Assembly: GCA_903839965.1 (NCBI GenBank)
Contig: CAIMEK010000523.1
Coordinates: 1-33,514, forward strand
DNA: 33,514 bases
Direction: 5' to 3'
Source: an uncultured Acetobacteraceae bacterium
Lineage (GTDB): Bacteria; Pseudomonadota; Alphaproteobacteria; Acetobacterales; Acetobacteraceae
A model generated the notes under the pieces. That model was not told the DNA's origin, searched no databases, and saw only the letters and a program-made list of their open reading frames with translations. A program made the position numbers and the translations under genes. Numbering within the stretch: the first letter of the stretch is position 1; each line of letters opens with the position of its first letter. Of the stretch, positions 1-8,650 are shown in pieces.

Positions 1-63
1 AGATTCTAACCCTTCTATTGTTGGCCATAATCGCGATCGGTGGAAAACCGACAGGAGCGCCCG

Positions 64-702
64 ATGATCGTGGCGCTCCTCAACCAGAAAGGCGGCGTCG
101 GCAAGACGACGCTCGCCCTGCACCTCGCCGGCGAATGGGCCCGGAAAGGGAAAAGAGTCACCCTGATCGACGCCGATCCGCAAGGCTCGGCGCTCGACTG
201 GTCGGAGCAGCGGGCACGGGAAGGGCTGCCGAGGCTGTTCGGCGTCATCGGCCTGGCGCGCGACACCCTGCACCGCGAAGCCCCCGAGCTGGCGCGTGAC
301 GCCGACCACGTCGTCATCGACGGGCCGCCACGCGTCGCCGGGCTGATGCGCTCGGCGTTGCTCGCCGCTGACGTGGTGCTGGTCCCCGCCCAGCCTTCTC
401 CGTTCGATGGCTGGGCATCGGGCGAGATGCTCAAGCTGATCGCCGAGGCGCGCATCTTCCGGCCGCAGATCATCGCCCGTTTTGTCCTGAACCGCTGCGC
501 CGCCCGCACCATCATCGCCCGCGAGACCGCCGTGGCGCTCGCCGACCACGATCCGCCGGTGCTCGCGGCGACGATCGGCCAGCGTGTCGTCTTCGCCGAC
601 GCCGCGCAATCCGGTCGCCTCGTCTTCGACATCGACGAGACCAGTCCGGCCGCGCGCGAGATCACCGCTCTTGTCGAAGAAATCGGGAGCCTCGTTCGAT
701 GA
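64..702 (+). CDS. parA: ParA family ATPase (partition/ICE-associated)
   Basis: MIVALLNQKGGVGKTTLALHLAGEWARKGKRVTLIDADPQGS: deviant Walker A KGGVGKTT. ATG at 64 preferred over the GTG at 40. Confidence 0.93.
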   Translation: MIVALLNQKGGVGKTTLALHLAGEWARKGKRVTLIDADPQGSALDWSEQRAREGLPRLFGVIGLARDTLHREAPELARDADHVVIDGPPRVAGLMRSALLAADVVLVPAQPSPFDGWASGEMLKLIAEARIFRPQIIARFVLNRCAARTIIARETAVALADHDPPVLAATIGQRVVFADAAQSGRLVFDIDETSPAAREITALVEEIGSLVR

Positions 703-953
703 CCGCGCGCGCACCTAGGCGTGGCTTTGCTTCCCGTCCCGGCGACGCCGACAGCTGGGTGAAGGCGCCGGACGTGATCGCGGAGCGCGACCCGGATGCG
801 CAATCCTATACCGCCCGGCTGACCATCGACGTCACGCCCGAGTTGCGCGGCCGAATCAAGGTCACTGCTTTCCGGCGCGGCGTGACGGTCGCCGACATGC
901 TGCGCGCTCTGCTGCTGCGCGAGTTCCCCGAGGACGGGGGAGGCGCGGCATGA
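699..953 (+). CDS. Small ribbon-helix-helix-like protein next to ParA
   Basis: ORF overlaps the parA stop by 4 nt; C-terminal region LTIDVTPELRGRIKVTAFRRGVTVADMLRALLLREF is RHH-like. Confidence 0.7.
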   Translation: MTARAPRRGFASRPGDADSWVKAPDVIAERDPDAQSYTARLTIDVTPELRGRIKVTAFRRGVTVADMLRALLLREFPEDGGGAA

Positions 954-1426
954 GCCCAGCGCCTGACCCGTTCACCCATGTCGAACTGACCTGGATCGAG
1001 AAGCGCGTCGAGCACTGGATCCGGTTCGGCCACGACGTCAGCGAGAAGATTCTCGATCGCCGCCGCCGCGTCCTCAGCTTCGCGCCCGGCAGCGTCATCG
1101 CCTATATCCGCTGGGCCTCGAACGATTTCGGCACGGTGGTCTCGCGCATCGACATTCTGCGCGCCGTCCATCCCGGCGAGGCCTACTCGACCGTGCCCTT
1201 CGTGCGCCCCGGCGGCGAAATCCTCCTGCGCCTGTCCGGCTGGGCGAAGGTCGAGCGCGTGTTGCTGGCAATCGACGCCGTCGAAGCGCTCGGCATCGAT
1301 CCAACCGACGTCGCGCCGGATCACTGGCGGCATCTGCACAACCGCCTGACCGTCGGCCACGAGCCTCGGCCTTACACGCGCGAACGGCACGAAGCGTGGC
1401 TCAAACGTCGGAGGATCGCGTCATGA
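950..1426 (+). CDS. DUF2840 domain-containing protein
   Basis: 158 aa ORF in the ICE position and length typical of DUF2840 (THVELTWIEKRVEHWIRFG...); start overlaps the upstream stop. Confidence 0.8.
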   Translation: MSPAPDPFTHVELTWIEKRVEHWIRFGHDVSEKILDRRRRVLSFAPGSVIAYIRWASNDFGTVVSRIDILRAVHPGEAYSTVPFVRPGGEILLRLSGWAKVERVLLAIDAVEALGIDPTDVAPDHWRHLHNRLTVGHEPRPYTRERHEAWLKRRRIAS

Positions 1427-1935
1427 CGCGTTTCGGAGCAGTGATGGTGACGTATTTCGCGACGATGGCGATCGGCGTTTCCGCCTTCGTTCATCCCGCG
1501 CCGAGGCTGATCTGGAACGCCAGCGCCAGCGTGCCGATTGGGCTGTATCGCGTGCGACCCGTTGGTGACCTACGGGTCACCGAACTGGTCGTGGTGCGGC
1601 CGCCGCCGCCGCTGGCGAACTTCCTCGCCGAGCGCGGCTATCTGCCCAAGAGCGTGCCCCTCCTGAAACACATCTTGGCGCTCCCCGGACAAACGATGTG
1701 CCGCGCAGGGCGCACCATCACCATCGACGCCACCGCCATGGGCGAGGCGCTCGACAACGATCGGCGCGGTCGCCCGCTTCCTGTCTGGCAGGGCTGCCGC
1801 GTCATCGCCGAGGGCCAGGTTTTCCTCATGAACCGGCAGGCTAAGGACTCCCTCGACGGCCGGTATTTCGGGCCGCTGCCAGCGACAACCATCGTCGGCG
1901 AAGCGGCGCCGCTCTGGATCGAGGGGAGGCCGTGA
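1423..1935 (+). CDS. traF: S26 family signal peptidase (TraF-like conjugation peptidase)
   Basis: SASVPIGLYRV (Ser motif) and LLKHILALPGQTM (Lys motif) typical of TraF/S26C. ATG at 1423 overlaps the DUF2840 stop; the ORF track gives an alternative start at 1396. Confidence 0.85.
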   Translation: MTRFGAVMVTYFATMAIGVSAFVHPAPRLIWNASASVPIGLYRVRPVGDLRVTELVVVRPPPPLANFLAERGYLPKSVPLLKHILALPGQTMCRAGRTITIDATAMGEALDNDRRGRPLPVWQGCRVIAEGQVFLMNRQAKDSLDGRYFGPLPATTIVGEAAPLWIEGRP

Positions 1936-2777
1936 CCATGTTGAAATCGTCCCCGCGCACAGCCATTCAGCGCCAACCATCCCGCCCTGCCTCTTTCTCC
2001 TTTCCGGCCATACCGCCCGTCGTCGAGCGCTGCTCGATGGCCCGGCGCGCGCGCGGTTGGCGCCAGCTCCTTTGCGTCGGGATCGTTCTCGCGCTGTTGA
2101 CCGGCGGTGGCGTCGCCGACGCCGAACCGATCGCCGCGAAGCCTCCGAGCGTCGCCGTGACGGCCGATCAGGTTGCCGGCTTCGTGGCGGAAGCCTCACA
2201 GCGCTTCGGCATTCCGGCGTCCTGGATACGCGCGGTGATGCGAGCCGAAAGCCTTGGCGACGTGCGGGCGCTGTCGCCGAAAGGCGCCATGGGGTTGATG
2301 CAGATTATGCCGGCGACATGGGCAGGTCTGCGTCTTCGCTATGGCCTCGGCGCTGACCCATACAATGCGCACGACAACATCATCGCCGGCGCGGCGTATC
2401 TGCGAGAGCTGCATGACCGCTACGGCGCGCCCGGCTTCCTGGCCGCCTACAACGCCGGCCCGGCACGCTATGAAGATCATCTGGCGACAGGCCGGCCGCT
2501 GCCCGCCGAGACGCGCGCCTACGTCGCCGTTCTCGCCCCGCTGATCGCCGGCGGCTCGGTCGATGATGCGTTGGTTGTCGCCGTTGTGGCGCGCTCCTGG
2601 ACGGAAGCGCCCCTGTTCGCGGCGCGTGCGGAGAACAGCCCGGTGCGCCCCCAGCCATCATCCGCGCCGCCATCAGGACAGCCGTCGATCGGCGGCGCAG
2701 CGGAGGATTGGACCGCGCTCGCCCCGCAATCCGACGGCCTGTTCGTCAGGACGTCCGCCCGGAATCCGCGGCCATGA
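1932..2777 (+). CDS. Lytic transglycosylase (SLT domain)
   Basis: SWIRAVMRAESLGDVRALSPKGAMGLMQIMPATWAGLRLRYGLGADPYNAHDNIIAGAAYLRELHDRYG: classic SLT motif. Confidence 0.93.
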   Translation: MTMLKSSPRTAIQRQPSRPASFSFPAIPPVVERCSMARRARGWRQLLCVGIVLALLTGGGVADAEPIAAKPPSVAVTADQVAGFVAEASQRFGIPASWIRAVMRAESLGDVRALSPKGAMGLMQIMPATWAGLRLRYGLGADPYNAHDNIIAGAAYLRELHDRYGAPGFLAAYNAGPARYEDHLATGRPLPAETRAYVAVLAPLIAGGSVDDALVVAVVARSWTEAPLFAARAENSPVRPQPSSAPPSGQPSIGGAAEDWTALAPQSDGLFVRTSARNPRP

Positions 2778-3024
2778 GCAAAATCGGGCTTCAGCGCGGT
2801 CTGGCGGGCTTTGGCGTGGGTTTGAGTGTCGGACTGGGGGTGCAGGAGAACACGACCAACGGACGGCAAGGGAAAAGCGCCGCCTTCGGACGGGCGCATG
2901 TGGTTGGTTTTGTTAAGTATTTTTGGCATTCCGAGAGCTGGCCCTGCTGGCGCCCTGTCGAGAAACATCAACGATTTCAACGTTCCCAGCGCCGTCGCCC
3001 ATTCCTCGCCCCCGGAGATCAGCC

Positions 3025-4779
3025 GTGAACCGCCACGGTGACGACCTGCATATTCGCCCCGGCCGCATCCGCGACGGCGGGCGCGGCGGAGGGCGCCCCA
3101 AGAGCTTCGTCGGCGAGGTCATGCGGGCCGCGAAGAAGGCCGGCCATGTCGGCGAAAGCTTCGGCCGAGGCAAGGGCGGGGCCAGCCGTTCACGCTTCGG
3201 TCGAGGCCGGCGCGCGGCGCTGTCTCTCTCGCTGCGCTCGATCTCCCGCCGGGTGGTGATGAAGGCCCGCGTCGTCCGACATCACGGCACACGCTTCCGC
3301 TCCGCGCCGCTCCCGAAGCACATCGCCTATCTGAAGCGCGAAGGCGTCACGAGGGACGGTGCGGACGCGCGGATATTCGACGCGGCGTCGGACGCCGGCG
3401 ACGAGCGCGCCTTCGCCGGGCGGTGCGAGGATGATCGCCACCATTTTCGCTTCATCATCTCGCCTGAAGACGCCGCCGAGTTGGAGAATCTCCGCACCTT
3501 CACGCGCGAGCTGATGGCCGACGTCGAACGAGACCTCGGCACGAAGCTCGACTGGGTGGCGGTGGATCACTGGAACACCGACAATCCCCATGTCCACGTC
3601 CTCATCCGTGGCCGCGCGGACGACGGGCAGGATTTAGTGATCAGCCGCGACTACATCAGTCGCGGCTTTCGCGATCGCGCCGCCGAGCGCGTCACCCTGG
3701 AGCTCGGGCCGCGCAACGAACAGGAAATCCGATCCGCCCTGGGGAAGGAAGTCGAGGCCGAGCGCTGGACTAGCCTCGACCGGACACTGCGCAACATTGC
3801 CGACGACGGCGCCGGCGTCGCCGATCTACGCCCTGGAGCGCCGGACGAAGATCCAGACTTGCGGCGGTTGATGCTCGGCCGGGCGGCGAAGCTCGAACGG
3901 CTTGGGCTCGCGGAGCAGGTTGGCGCTGCGCGCTGGACGCTGAAGCCCGGTCTCGAGCAGATTTTGCGCGACCTTTCGATCCGCGGTGACATCATCAAGA
4001 CCATGCATCGAGCGATGACCGGCGCGGGTCGTGAGCCGGATGTGTCGGGTTTCGCCCTGCATGGCGATGATGCCGGTGACTCGGTGCTCGGCCGGCTGGT
4101 TGCGCGGGGGCTGCACGATGAGCTGAAGGGGACCGCCTATGCGATCGTCGCGGGCGTCGATGGGCGCACCCACCACCTGCGCTTCTCCGATCTGGAGATG
4201 ACCGGCGACGCCAGGCCCGGTGCGATCGTCGAGGCTCGGGCCTATGAGGGTGCGAACGGACGGAGGAGCCTGTCTCTCGCCACGCGGTCCGACCTGACGA
4301 TTGAGGCTCAGGTGACCGCACGCGGCTCAACCTGGATCGACCGGCAGCTTCTCGCGCGGGAACCGGCGACCAGCGGCGGCGGATTCGGTGCCGAGGTGCG
4401 CGAGGCGATGGACCGTCGTGTCGATCACCTCGTCGAGGAAGGTCTAGCGCGCCGGCAGGGGCAACGCATTGTCTTCGCGCGGGATCTTCTCAACACGCTG
4501 CGGCGACGGGATCTGGACGAGGCTGCGTCAAGGCTCGCTGCCGAGACGGGGCTTGGGCATCGCCCGTCAACCGAAGGCGAGCATGTCTCCGGCGTCTACC
4601 GTCAGCGGGTCACCCTCTCGTCCGGACGCTTCGCGATGATCGACGGCGGTCTCGGCTTCCAGCTCGTCCCATGGCGACCGGCGCTCGAACACCACATCGG
4701 CAAGCAAGTGTCCGGAGTCATGTCGTCGGCCGGCAGTGTCGAGTGGAGTTTCGGGCGAAAGCGCGGGCTGGGTATCTGA
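3025..4779 (+). CDS. Relaxase/mobilization nuclease (DUF3363 type, VirD2-like)
   Basis: GTG start at 3025 (VNRHGDDLHIRPGRIRDGGRGGGRPKSF); His-triad motif DHWNTDNPHVHVLIRG; long DUF3363-like C-terminus. Confidence 0.88.
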   Translation: MNRHGDDLHIRPGRIRDGGRGGGRPKSFVGEVMRAAKKAGHVGESFGRGKGGASRSRFGRGRRAALSLSLRSISRRVVMKARVVRHHGTRFRSAPLPKHIAYLKREGVTRDGADARIFDAASDAGDERAFAGRCEDDRHHFRFIISPEDAAELENLRTFTRELMADVERDLGTKLDWVAVDHWNTDNPHVHVLIRGRADDGQDLVISRDYISRGFRDRAAERVTLELGPRNEQEIRSALGKEVEAERWTSLDRTLRNIADDGAGVADLRPGAPDEDPDLRRLMLGRAAKLERLGLAEQVGAARWTLKPGLEQILRDLSIRGDIIKTMHRAMTGAGREPDVSGFALHGDDAGDSVLGRLVARGLHDELKGTAYAIVAGVDGRTHHLRFSDLEMTGDARPGAIVEARAYEGANGRRSLSLATRSDLTIEAQVTARGSTWIDRQLLAREPATSGGGFGAEVREAMDRRVDHLVEEGLARRQGQRIVFARDLLNTLRRRDLDEAASRLAAETGLGHRPSTEGEHVSGVYRQRVTLSSGRFAMIDGGLGFQLVPWRPALEHHIGKQVSGVMSSAGSVEWSFGRKRGLGI

Positions 4780-5030
4780 TTTATGGCGATGGCAGATACG
4801 GGCAGAACCCGGACCTTGAAGCATGTGCCGCCTCACCAGAGGCCTGGGACCAACCTCCATAGGATCAGGCGGCCATAGTCGCGATGGCCGGGCAACCCGG
4901 TCCACACCATCCGGTCCTCCCACGCAGCCTGTATAGCGAGGACAACCGATGCGAGCGGGGCGGGGATCAGCGCCCATAGCGAGCCAAGCGAGTGGCGGTC
5001 CGACCCGGATGGGACGGATCGAGCTGCGCA

Positions 5031-5753
5031 TTAGCGGACTGCCGCGACCGCACCCAGCACCAGTACCGTCCAGACCGCCACTACGCGGAAGAGACGTTCC
5101 GGGGCACGACGGAACAGCGCAGCACCGCCCCAGGTGCCGACCATGTAGAGCGGTGCGAGCCACACGGCGCGGAGCAATGCTTCCCTGTCCAGCACGCCTG
5201 TACCAGCTGCCACGGCCGCCGTCGCCGCCTGGGTCAGCACCACATATATGACCAGCCCAGCCCGGTCGCATGCAGCACCTCCGTCCCCGGCGAGCAGCCA
5301 TAGCGCCGCGGGCGGCCCACCGATGCCCGCGAGCCCGTTCAGCACGCCGCCGGCCACACCCACCACGAGCGTGCCGGGCAGCCGTGCCGGCCCCTGGCGG
5401 TGCCAGCCCACGAGCAGGAGCAAGCCGCTGCCGACCACGGCCCAGCCGACCAAGTGCCGCACCAGTTCCGGCTCGAGCCACAGCACCGCTGCCACGCCGA
5501 GCGGGGTCGCCACCGCGGCCGCGCCCGCCATTGGCAGCACAAGACCGCGCTGCATCGTCCGCCAGGAGGCCCCCAGCATTTGCCAAGCCGTGAGCAGGTT
5601 GACGGCCACCACTGTGCCGAGCGAGGCGGCCGGGCCGAGCAGGACGGTACAGACCGGCGCCGTCACCAGCGCGCCGCCGAAGCCGGTGAAACCGCGCAGC
5701 ACTCCTGCCGCCGCCGCCGTCGCGGCGAGCGCCCATGCCGTGCCCAGGCTCAC
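5031..5753 (-). CDS. TSUP/TauE-SafE family membrane exporter (putative sulfite/organosulfur exporter)
   Basis: GTG start overlaps the upstream TGA (GTGA); RGFTGFGGALVTAP and GLAGIGGPPAALWLL are the paired TauE/SafE half-repeat motifs. Confidence 0.8.
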   Translation of the reverse strand: MSLGTAWALAATAAAAGVLRGFTGFGGALVTAPVCTVLLGPAASLGTVVAVNLLTAWQMLGASWRTMQRGLVLPMAGAAAVATPLGVAAVLWLEPELVRHLVGWAVVGSGLLLLVGWHRQGPARLPGTLVVGVAGGVLNGLAGIGGPPAALWLLAGDGGAACDRAGLVIYVVLTQAATAAVAAGTGVLDREALLRAVWLAPLYMVGTWGGAALFRRAPERLFRVVAVWTVLVLGAVAAVR

Positions 5754-6760
5754 GCGCCGTCGCGCGCCAGGCCGGCGCGGTAGGCGAACAGGGCCGGTGC
5801 ACCCCCCGTGTGCACGAACAGCACGCGCTGTCCCCGCCCAAGCTCGCCGCGGCGGACCATCGCGACCAGGCCGGCCATCGCCTTGCCAGTGTACACCGGG
5901 TCGAGCAGCAGTCCTTCCGTCCGAGCCGCAAGGTGGATCACCTCGCGCACTGCCTCCGTGAGCACGCCGTAGCCCGGGCCGAGTGCCGCGTCGTCGGTCC
6001 GCACGGTCCCGGTCGGCGGTGGGGGATGGCCGAGCAGCGCGGAGATGCGGGACGCCAAGTCTTCGACGCGGACCTTCTGTGCCGCCGCGTTTCGGCGCAC
6101 GCAGATGCCCGTCACCGCCACGTGGGCGCCGAGAGCGTGCAGACCAGCGACCAGCCCGGCATGGGTGCCTCCGCTGCCCGAGCCGACGACCGCGTGGTCG
6201 AAGGCGACGCCCGCCGCATGGCACTGCTGCACCAGTTCCAGCGCTGCGGCGGCGTAACCGAGGCCGCCGACCGGACTGCCGCCGCCCTCCGGAACCTTGT
6301 AGGGCACCCCGCCCCGGGCACGGACGCGTCGCGCTACCTCTTCCATCGCGCCGTCCAGGTTCGCGTCGGCCTCGATGGGGAAGCGGTGTACGGTCGCGTC
6401 GAGCAGGTCGAGCAGCAGGCGGTTACCGGAGAGTAAGTAATCGCTATCCTGGCGCGCAACCCGCTCGATGAGGGCGAGGTCGCAGGCCATACCGGCCCGC
6501 CGGGCCGCAGCGGCGGTCAGGCGCGCGTGGTTGCTCTGCACCGCGCCGCAAGTGACCAGCGTATCGGCGCTGGCAGCGAGCGCGTCGGCCAGGATGAACT
6601 CCAGTTTGCGAACCTTGTTGCCACCCATCGCGAGGGGAATTGCATCATCGCGCTTGGCCCAGATCTCGGGCCCACCCAGGGCGGCGGAGAGGCGCGGCAG
6701 CGGTTCCAGCGGCGTGGGACCGTCGAATAAGCGGTGGCGGGGGTGATGCGCGAACAGCAT
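5750..6760 (-). CDS. PLP-dependent D-cysteine desulfhydrase / L-cysteate sulfo-lyase family protein
   Basis: GPTPLEPLPRLSAALGGPEIWAKRDDAIPLAMGGNKVRKLEFILADAL..GAVQSNHARLTAA and LLLDPVYTGKAMAGL..FVHTGGAPALFAY match the DcyD/CuyA/ACC-deaminase-like family. Confidence 0.88.
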   Translation of the reverse strand: MLFAHHPRHRLFDGPTPLEPLPRLSAALGGPEIWAKRDDAIPLAMGGNKVRKLEFILADALAASADTLVTCGAVQSNHARLTAAAARRAGMACDLALIERVARQDSDYLLSGNRLLLDLLDATVHRFPIEADANLDGAMEEVARRVRARGGVPYKVPEGGGSPVGGLGYAAAALELVQQCHAAGVAFDHAVVGSGSGGTHAGLVAGLHALGAHVAVTGICVRRNAAAQKVRVEDLASRISALLGHPPPPTGTVRTDDAALGPGYGVLTEAVREVIHLAARTEGLLLDPVYTGKAMAGLVAMVRRGELGRGQRVLFVHTGGAPALFAYRAGLARDGA

Positions 6761-6814
6761 GGGTCCATCCTGCCCGTCGTCCGCCGTCCTGGCGAGCGGA
6801 CAGGCGGCATGGGA

Positions 6815-7738
6815 TCATGCCGTCCCGGGATGGTCCGGCGACTCGCGGAGACGCTCGAACAAGCGGTCCGCCGCAGCGGACGGCGCCGTTGAGCGCACCA
6901 CGCGCAGCGCGAGCGGCACGTCCCACACGGCGTCCCCCGCACGCACCAGCCGACCGGCTGCGAGGTCGCCGGCGACCAGACTCTCGGGCAACCAAGCCAG
7001 GCCCGCACCTTCCAGCGCCAACGTCCGCAAGGCTGCAGCAAGGCCATTCTCCGCCACCGTGCGCAAGTGGTGCGGCGGAAAACGGCTTCGCCGCGCCGCG
7101 GCGACCGCGCGGCCAATGTAGGTGCCAGTGCCCAGGCTGAGCCAGTGCACCGGCGCACCGGGCCGGCCTGGCAGCGGATGGCGCGGTGCGACGCCGGTGC
7201 TACCGGGCGCCGAGACGGGTACCAGCCGGTCGCGGCCAACCTCCAACGCGGCGAGGGCGCCGGTGTCGGGCGGAGGAGGTTCGGCGGCGGCATAAAGCAA
7301 ACCGAGATGACAGATACCCTCGCGCAGGCGCCGGGCGATACCTTCCGCGTCATCGGCCTCCACCCGCAGTAGCGGCATCGGCCCGGTACCTGCCCCGTCG
7401 GCCGATCACATCAAGTCGGTTAGCTGGCCGATGGCCGCGCTATGTGGCGCCGCGACCACGACGGCGGCGGCCACGGCGGAGCCCACCGCCCGCGTCTGCT
7501 CGCGCACGCCCGCGAGGTCGCGCGCAGCGCGTTCGGCGACGGGCAGCAGCAGGCGGCCGGAATCGGTCAGCAGCACCGGGTGCGAGGCGCGGTCGAACAG
7601 CGTCGTCCCCGCCCAGTGTTCCAGCGCACGGACGCGCCGGCTCAGCGCGGATTGCGCGACGCCGCGCGCCTGCGCTGCCTGGGTGAAGCTGCCCAGGCGA
7701 GCCAAAGCCAAGAAATCCTCGATCCACGCCAGCTGCAT
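6815..7738 (-). pseudogene. LysR family transcriptional regulator interrupted by an in-frame TGA
   Basis: ORFs 7738..7406 (HTH: FLALARLGSFTQAAQARGVAQSALSRRVRALE) and 7378..6815 (effector domain) are in the same frame (360 nt between starts). They are separated by one TGA at 7408-7406: ...QLTDLM*SADGAGTGPMPLLRVEAD... Confidence 0.85.
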
Positions 7739-7766
7739 GCTGCGACTCTGGCCGCGTGGCGTGGGA

Positions 7767-8396
7767 TTAGTCCAGACCGGTGCCGTCCTGGGATATCAGA
7801 CCGTCGCCGACGTGGCGACGCAGGGCGGCAGCGTAGCGGCGGGTCAGCTCCGGCATGATCGTCTCGCCCGGTGGCGGCCGGTCGAGGCCCCACACCGTGC
7901 GCGGGAAGTCAAGCGGCTGCTGGATGGCCCAGATACGTTCGTGCTTGTCGGGTGACAAGATCTCGGCCGGGTCGCCCACCGCCACCCAGCCGATCGGCAC
8001 GATTGCGTCCGGGGGCACACGGGTGCGGATGTGGACGACGCCGTTGACGCGAACCTCAGCGCGCCGACCGATGATGGCCAAGTTGAACACGGTGCTGCCA
8101 GCGGCGAGAAAGACTTCGTCCTCCACTCGGCAGCCCGTGAGGTAGGCGCGTGGGCCGACCAGGACATGGTCGCCGATCCGCACCGTGGCGCGGCGACTCG
8201 CCTTGATCACGGCGTTCTCCATCACGACACATTCGCGGCCGAACTCGATCGTGCCGTCGCCGGCGTCGAGCACCGCACCGTGGCAGATCGCGCAACCAGG
8301 GCCGATCCGTACCTCGCCGCAGAGCACGGCGGTGGGCGCCACCCAGGCGGACGGGTCAATGAGCGCCGTGTGGCCGAGGTGTTGGAAATTGGGCAT
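7767..8396 (-). CDS. Gamma-carbonic-anhydrase-like left-handed beta-helix (hexapeptide) protein
   Basis: Hexapeptide-repeat pattern LIDPSAWVAPTAVLCGEVRIGPGCAICHGAVLDAGDGTIEFGRECVVMENAVIK; family-level call only (see finding on missing His ligands). Confidence 0.8.
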   Translation of the reverse strand: MPNFQHLGHTALIDPSAWVAPTAVLCGEVRIGPGCAICHGAVLDAGDGTIEFGRECVVMENAVIKASRRATVRIGDHVLVGPRAYLTGCRVEDEVFLAAGSTVFNLAIIGRRAEVRVNGVVHIRTRVPPDAIVPIGWVAVGDPAEILSPDKHERIWAIQQPLDFPRTVWGLDRPPPGETIMPELTRRYAAALRRHVGDGLISQDGTGLD

Positions 8397-8650
8397 GGGT
8401 GCACGCTACCCCATGAGGTCCATCGCCTGACAGGCTATAGGCGGCATGGAGTCAGACCGAAATCGCAAGCCCACTCGAGCTTTCGATTCTATTTCTTCCG
8501 GAGTCCTATACCCACGCCAACCAAGGGTCGCTTTGGATCGTGCGCAGACTCGCAAACCGTCCGATTTATACGCTCCTGCATCCGGGACCACGCGTCTCAG
8601 CAATTCAGACTTGCCGTTCATTTCCTGAGTCCTTCTGATCTTCAGTCGCC

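Noticed and set aside
2708-3028. 106-aa + ORF between transglycosylase and relaxase
   Set aside because: Odd composition (WHSESWPCWRPVEKHQRFQRSQRRR), no family motif; competing short frames and likely intergenic.
4567-5931. 454-aa minus-strand ORF over the relaxase 3' end and exporter
   Set aside because: Out of frame with the TauE/SafE-like gene; Arg/Gly/Ala-rich shadow frame.
7406-7408. TGA read as selenocysteine in LysR
   Set aside because: No reason for Sec in a LysR linker and no SECIS element examined; a nonsense mutation or sequencing error is simpler.
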